A DNA stretch of 9,471 bases from Acidobacteriota bacterium (lineage in GTDB: Bacteria; Acidobacteriota; Aminicenantia; UBA2199), in the NCBI GenBank assembly GCA_021817755.1, contig JAKAGC010000099.1, positions 1 to 9,471 of the forward strand, given 5' to 3'. Positions 7,001 to 9,471 of the stretch are shown here, piece by piece. The first letter of the stretch is position 1; every line of letters starts with the position of its first letter. A program made the position numbers and the translations under genes. The notes under the pieces were generated by a model. That model did no database searches. It was not told the DNA's origin and worked only from the letters and a program-made list of their open reading frames with translations.

Positions 7001-9471
7001 ATATCATTACGAACCAAACCAACTCGTATTAAAGGTGCTTTTGTGAGATCAAAGGGGCGGATAAATTCTTTGATTTCCGCTTCATCTTTATAAATATCGA
7101 ATGTGAATTCCGGGGCAGGATGAATGCACTGAACAGGTTCATCACCCACCATTTCAAATGATGTTCTGAGGCTTTCATGGCGTTGTATCAAACGCTGGAA
7201 AGCGGATTTCAACCGTTCTTCATCTAACTCCGATACAAAAGGTATAACCTGCGGCATATTGTAACGGGTACTGCGGGTCTCCATCTGGTGAAGAATATAC
7301 AATCTCTTCTGTGCAGGTGAGAGGAAATAATATTCCTGTTCTTCCGCAGATTCGATCGATGCATATTTATCGATTTTTGCCTCTTCTATAAATTCAGCGA
7401 GACCTCGTATCGTGGGGATATTTAATACGCGAGTCAAAGGAATTTTAACATTAAACTCTTTGTGAATACGGGAAACAAGATTCATGATTTTTAAAGAGTG
7501 ACCACCCAATTCGAAGAAGTTGTCATCGATTCCGATTTTATCATCGATGGATAATAGTTCTGACCATACACCTGCCAGCTTTTCTTCCGTGGCATTACGA
7601 GGCTCGACAAATGTTTCATTATTCCTGAAATCAGGTGAAGGTAACGCATTGCGATCTATTTTCCCATTGGAAGTGAGAGGGAATGTTTCCATTTCCACGA
7701 AGAAAGGAGGGACCATATACTCAGGCAATGATCGGGACAGGAAGGTTTTCAAAGATGAAATTGAAACCGATTGGTCAGGATTATTGAAAATTACATAGGC
7801 ACATAGATATTTTTCCTTGGATTCCGTTTCACGTACTGTAACGATAACATCCTTTACTCCTTCAAATTCACGGATTCGATTCTCAATTTCTCCCGGTTCG
7901 ATCCGGTGCCCTCTAATTTTAAGCTGCTGATCGATTCTTCCCTGGAATTCGATATTCCCATCATCCAGCCATCGGACAAGGTCGCCGGTTCTATAAAAAG
8001 TATTGGTATCAGTGCTAGAGTTAGTGTGGGTAATATAGGGTAAACTTTTTGTTGAATTATCATTATCAAAAATTTTGGGAGGTTCAGGAACCTTTTTATA
8101 AAAAGGTTCCTGATCGCCGAAGGATTTAAATTTTTCTGAGGTTAATTCGGGTCTGTTAAGATAACCGCGCGAAACCCCTACTCCTCCGATATATAATTCA
8201 CCCGATACACCTGTGGGTACAAGGTTCATATATTTATCGAGAACCAGTAAATAGGTATTGCCTACAGGTTTACCGATGGGGACACCCGAAAGATTATCAT
8301 CGATCGATTGAACCAATGATTCGACCGCAGTAACAGTGGTTTCCGTCGGGCCGTATTTATTAAAGAAACGGCATCGACTGGCCCATTTGGTGGCGAGTTC
8401 TTTGGGGCATACATCGCCTCCGCATAATACACGTTCTATATGATACATACTCTTGAAATCCAATTGCCCGATAAATGAAGGAACAGCGTGGAGGTGATTG
8501 ATTCGAACACGTTGGATAAAATCTTCAAATCTGACGGGATCAAGAAGACGGGTTTTGTCGATTACGGCAAGTAAGGCGCCGGAAGTCAAGGGAAGGAATA
8601 TCTGTTCGATTGAGGGGTCGAAACAAATGGAAGAGAATTGAAGGATTCGATCTCCGGGATCGAAACGAAAGAACTTGTTCTGATAAGCCAAGAGACTAAT
8701 AACCGATGCATGTTCGATTATTACTCCTTTGGGTTTCCCTGTAGAGCCGGAGGTATATATGACATAGGCGGGTGTTTTACCGATAGGCTGATTGGATGCT
8801 CCGGTCGTTTGCAATTCTGAATAGGTGTAAGTTTCTTCTTCTTTATTTTTCTTCGACTGAATCATAAAAGGAATATCCACAAGAATTTTTGAACCACTAT
8901 CTTTCAACATATATTCGATTCGGTCTGACGGGTAATCATGATCTATTGGAAGATACACGCCTCCTGCTTTCATAATTCCCAGTATACCCACTATCATTTC
9001 AATGGACCGTGGGATCATTAGTGCGGCAATCTCTTCGGCTCGAATTCCTTGTTTTCTCAGAGAAAGGGCAACCAGGTCGGTTTCTTCTTTTAATCTACTG
9101 TAAGACATATAAACGAGATCATCATTTTCACCGGTGGAAGGTTCCATATCTGCGGGGATAATACTACGGCCAACGAGTGCAATGCTATCGGGAGTTCGTT
9201 TCGCTTGCTCTTCGAATAATCCCGGTAAAGTTCGATTGTCAGGGTATTCTGTCTGGGTATTATTAAAATCATAAAGGAGCTTGTACTTTTCGGATTCATC
9301 CAGGATTTCTATCAGTGATATTTGTGAGTTGGAATCGATACCCAATGAATCGATGATATTTTTAAAATAGGAAATGTACCGTTCAATGGTTTCGGGTTTG
9401 AATAACCGGGTACAATAAACGAAGGAAAAATGAATCCGTTCGCCGTAATCGACTGCCATTAATGTTAGATC
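4087..9471 (-). CDS. Non-ribosomal peptide synthetase, two modules, 5'-truncated: (C)-A-PCP-C-A-PCP
   Basis: Multimodular NRPS that activates two amino acids as adenylates, loads them on phosphopantetheine arms and joins them by peptide bonds; such enzymes are cytosolic. The frame is open from base 9471 to TAA at 4087-4089 (1794 residues visible). The first Met (base 9459) lies inside a C-domain tail, and the in-frame codons before it (D-L-T-L) match the same place in the internal C domain (FDLTLNVVD), so the true start is outside the window. Numbering from that Met: C tail to about 45, A1 70-608, PCP1 620-692 (Ser655), C 706-1130 (HHIITDG 830-836), A2 1145-1675, PCP2 1684-1757 (Ser1719), charged tail 1758-1790. 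There is no epimerase or thioesterase, so the chain should pass to the KS subunit that starts 3 bases downstream. Family is certain; substrates and product are unknown. Confidence 0.97.
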   Translation of the reverse strand, partial: DLTLMAVDYGERIHFSFVYCTRLFKPETIERYISYFKNIIDSLGIDSNSQISLIEILDESEKYKLLYDFNNTQTEYPDNRTLPGLFEEQAKRTPDSIALVGRSIIPADMEPSTGENDDLVYMSYSRLKEETDLVALSLRKQGIRAEEIAALMIPRSIEMIVGILGIMKAGGVYLPIDHDYPSDRIEYMLKDSGSKILVDIPFMIQSKKNKEEETYTYSELQTTGASNQPIGKTPAYVIYTSGSTGKPKGVIIEHASVISLLAYQNKFFRFDPGDRILQFSSICFDPSIEQIFLPLTSGALLAVIDKTRLLDPVRFEDFIQRVRINHLHAVPSFIGQLDFKSMYHIERVLCGGDVCPKELATKWASRCRFFNKYGPTETTVTAVESLVQSIDDNLSGVPIGKPVGNTYLLVLDKYMNLVPTGVSGELYIGGVGVSRGYLNRPELTSEKFKSFGDQEPFYKKVPEPPKIFDNDNSTKSLPYITHTNSSTDTNTFYRTGDLVRWLDDGNIEFQGRIDQQLKIRGHRIEPGEIENRIREFEGVKDVIVTVRETESKEKYLCAYVIFNNPDQSVSISSLKTFLSRSLPEYMVPPFFVEMETFPLTSNGKIDRNALPSPDFRNNETFVEPRNATEEKLAGVWSELLSIDDKIGIDDNFFELGGHSLKIMNLVSRIHKEFNVKIPLTRVLNIPTIRGLAEFIEEAKIDKYASIESAEEQEYYFLSPAQKRLYILHQMETRSTRYNMPQVIPFVSELDEERLKSAFQRLIQRHESLRTSFEMVGDEPVQCIHPAPEFTFDIYKDEAEIKEFIRPFDLTKAPLIRVGLVRNDIEHNSLLVDMHHIITDGVSQEILKKEFQYLYDNKDDQLPHLRLQYKDYAHWQNSENQKTLLKKQESYWMALLSDELPVLNLPTDYTRPALQSFEGNFVSYILTHEESAFLKSLGKDFGGTLYMTVLSLFSILLSKLSGQEDIIVGTPVAARRHADLEKIIGMFVNTLVLRNKPTGDKNFLQFYKEVKLQVSEAFENQEFPFEDLVDKLVIGRNISRNPVFDVMYNYVNRNEHSDAYAVEIDKPGSTWGNHQKGTSKFDLTLNVVDIGARVLLTYEYCTRLFEPHTIDKFNDYFRNLLKLLSLDSNPFISRLEIIDNDEKYRVLQEFNQLEQEFPTDKTIHELFEEQVTRIPGNTALVLGGLSDEHMSGDYRNIQQLTFEDLNYNANRLSIVLREKGIKPGMIVAIKTHRSFEMIIGILGILKSGAAYLPINPKQPEERTQYMMSDSAARILIDETFIKEAVSGSFSLDSQKEINPEKSHNAYVIYTSGSTGKPKGVPISHSNISPLLHWGYTHLGLGPQDKVIQNVSYYFDWSVWEISITLTSGAALYILSEETMLNPEECIPYINMNQITVLHSTPAQYQYFVNAGLALDTLNFLFIGGEKLTLDIVKHSFEILNDRCRVFNMYGPTEVTIISTALEIIRGNESEYEKLSSIPIGKAVGNNRLFVLDHYFNPCPVNVIGELYISGDGVAQGYLNASELTAERFIPNASVLHELKLIPQKKEPFKSSDTSNFNANTIYKTGDSVRWISDGNIEFLGRIDNQVKIRGFRIELGEIEARLLEKEGMKETVVITGEKKSGEKYLCAYYTADREIDMVELREFLSQKIPEYMIPSYFMQMEKMPLNPNGKIDRKKLPQPELKAGKQHVAPDSHIEKSIAQIWMEILETEQIGIDDNFFELGGNSLDAVKLSRKLKNTFEKDIPVVIVFRYPTIRTLASFLEQEEEDFTEGKKEMFEAIDKGKDKLKKRMEKRRRG
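4090..4095 (-). promoter_or_regulatory. Ribosome binding site of the KS-AT-ACP-C gene
   Basis: AGAGGA on the minus strand ends 6 bases before the ATG at 4083 and overlaps the last codons of the NRPS (AGA-AGA-GGA-TAA). The spacing supports Met1 over the in-frame Met8 of the same protein. Because the site sits inside the upstream gene and the genes are 3 bases apart, translation of the two subunits is probably coupled and one transcript is expected. Confidence 0.7.
4090..4188 (-). other. Charged C-terminal tail of the NRPS, candidate docking element
   Basis: The last 33 residues after PCP2 go from acidic (LEQEEEDF just before and into it) to strongly basic (KGKDKLKKRMEKRRRG). They lack proline and look helical. 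An NRPS subunit that ends in a PCP and feeds a separate KS protein needs a recognition element, so a docking role is a reasonable inference. I do not recognise a named docking family. Confidence 0.45.
4189..4410 (-). other. Peptidyl carrier protein PCP2
   Basis: DDNFFELGGNSLDAV gives Ser1719 (codon at 4303-4305) as the phosphopantetheine site. It is the last carrier of the NRPS subunit and so must deliver its chain across the protein boundary to the KS of the next gene product. Confidence 0.92.
4435..6027 (-). other. Adenylation domain A2
   Basis: Core motifs: A3 YTSGSTGKPKG (1304-1314), A5 NMYGPTE (1442-1448), A7 YKTGDSVRW (1557-1565), A8 GRIDNQVKIRGFRIELGEIE (1575-1594), A10 NGKIDR with Lys1665. 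Pocket residues by GrsA alignment: D1350, W1351, W1354, H1393, F1416, G1418, M1443, I1451, I1452 and Lys, giving DWWHFGMII-K. W239, H278 and F299 recall the serine code (DVWHxSLxDK), but Gly at 301 and Ile at 331 do not fit, so the substrate is unassigned. Loops near 1177-1195 and 1526-1556 are expanded at the same places as in A1. Confidence 0.93.
6070..7344 (-). other. Complete condensation domain (module 2), LCL-like
   Basis: Begins with LSPAQKRLYILHQME (about 713-727), a C1 motif close to the SxAQxRL(W/Y)xL form of LCL domains. The catalytic motif is HHIITDG (830-836, His831). GMFVNTLVLRN (980-990) is the later core motif. It joins the residue on PCP1 to the one on PCP2. It is closely similar along its length to the C domain of the neighbouring PKS subunit (shared RHES.RTSFE, LRLQYKDYA, PVLNLPTDY, RHADLE/QHADLE and IIGMFVNTL blocks), so the two probably share a recent ancestor. 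Confidence 0.93.
7384..7602 (-). other. Peptidyl carrier protein PCP1
   Basis: DDNFFELGGHSLK places the phosphopantetheine serine at Ser655 (codon at 7495-7497). The LGGHS form, with no epimerase domain following, fits a carrier that hands an L-configured residue to the next C domain. Confidence 0.93.
7636..9252 (-). other. Adenylation domain A1
   Basis: Core motifs in order: A3 YTSGSTGKPKG (235-245), A5 NKYGPTE (367-373), A7 YRTGDLVRW (489-497), A8 GRIDQQLKIRGHRIEPGEIE (507-526), A10 NGKIDR with Lys600. Reading the pocket against GrsA numbering gives D281, P282, E285, A325, L345, G347, K368, V376, T377 and the A10 Lys, that is DPEALGKVT-K. The first Asp implies an alpha-amino acid. Glu at position 239 also occurs in some Lys- and Orn-type codes, but the rest does not match, so I leave the substrate open. 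Loops near 97-116 and 446-487 are longer than in GrsA-like domains; the second holds the palindrome at 8084-8113. Confidence 0.93.
8084..8113. repeat. Perfect 30-bp palindrome inside the A1 coding sequence
   Basis: The half-site TCAGGAACCTTTTTA is followed at once by its exact reverse complement, with no spacer and no mismatch. On the minus strand it encodes residues 450-459 of the NRPS (QEPFYKKVPE), in the variable loop between motifs A6 and A7 of A1. It does not break the frame. A folded transcript could form a long hairpin. It may be a small palindromic repeat inserted in frame; only copies elsewhere in the genome would prove that. Confidence 0.8.
9325..9471 (-). other. C-terminal end of a condensation domain (module 1)
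   Basis: Only the last ~50 residues are in the window. The stretch DLTLMAVDYGERIHF...YCTRLFKPETI parallels FDLTLNVVDIGARVL...YCTRLFEPHTI at the end of the complete internal C domain (residues 1076-1106). It shows that module 1 is an elongation module (C-A-PCP), not a loading module starting with an A domain, so at least one unit is added upstream of this window. Confidence 0.85.

Noticed and set aside
8084..8113. The palindrome as a transcription terminator or operator
   Set aside because: It lies deep inside an intact gene, has no T-run after the stem, and the reading frame continues through it.
9457..9459. ATG at 9459 as the start of the NRPS
   Set aside because: The frame stays open to base 9471, and the codons before and after this Met match the interior of a C domain, so it is an internal methionine.
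1..9471. CRISPR array, tRNA, rRNA, insertion sequence or defence genes
   Set aside because: Both genes read through the whole window without interruption. I saw no regularly spaced repeats, no transposase motifs and no structured RNA outside the palindrome.

Overview
This window lies inside a modular natural-product assembly line. Two large genes sit head to tail on the minus strand and fill the window. The upstream gene (right side, entering from base 9471) is a non-ribosomal peptide synthetase (NRPS). The downstream gene (left side, start at 4083, running off base 1) is a hybrid polyketide synthase (PKS)/NRPS subunit. Both are cut by the window edges: the NRPS lacks its N-terminus and the PKS subunit lacks its C-terminus. 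Only 3 bases separate them, so no stretch is without a gene. I see no RNA gene, insertion sequence, CRISPR array, promoter or terminator.

Domain order along the assembly line, from right to left in the window, is: (end of C)-A1-PCP1 | C-A2-PCP2 // KS-AT-ACP | C(partial). Two amino acids are therefore added, then one acyl unit that is probably malonyl-derived. No ketoreductase, dehydratase or enoylreductase lies between AT and ACP, so the keto group should stay. A condensation domain then passes the chain to an amino acid loaded beyond the left edge. No epimerase, methyltransferase, aminotransferase or thioesterase lies in the window, so chain release happens elsewhere. All catalytic motifs that I can check are intact and both frames are open throughout, so these look like working enzymes. 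The product cannot be named from this window.

The organism is a bacterium of moderately low GC with a strong excess of TCGA/ATCGAT words. The style of the domains (FHECVWEALEDA in the KS, LSPAQKRLYILHQME in the C domain, long Asn/Ser/Thr/Lys-rich loops in the adenylation domains) reminds me of NRPS/PKS genes from uncultivated, NRPS-rich lineages such as Candidatus Aminicenantes or related sediment bacteria. That is recollection only, and I hold it with low confidence.

The main oddities are a perfect 30-bp palindrome inside the coding sequence of an expanded A1 loop, matching loop expansions in A2, two A-domain pocket codes that match nothing I can name, a GYSFGE active site in the AT, a charged C-terminal tail on the NRPS, and a non-reducing PKS module placed just before a C domain.
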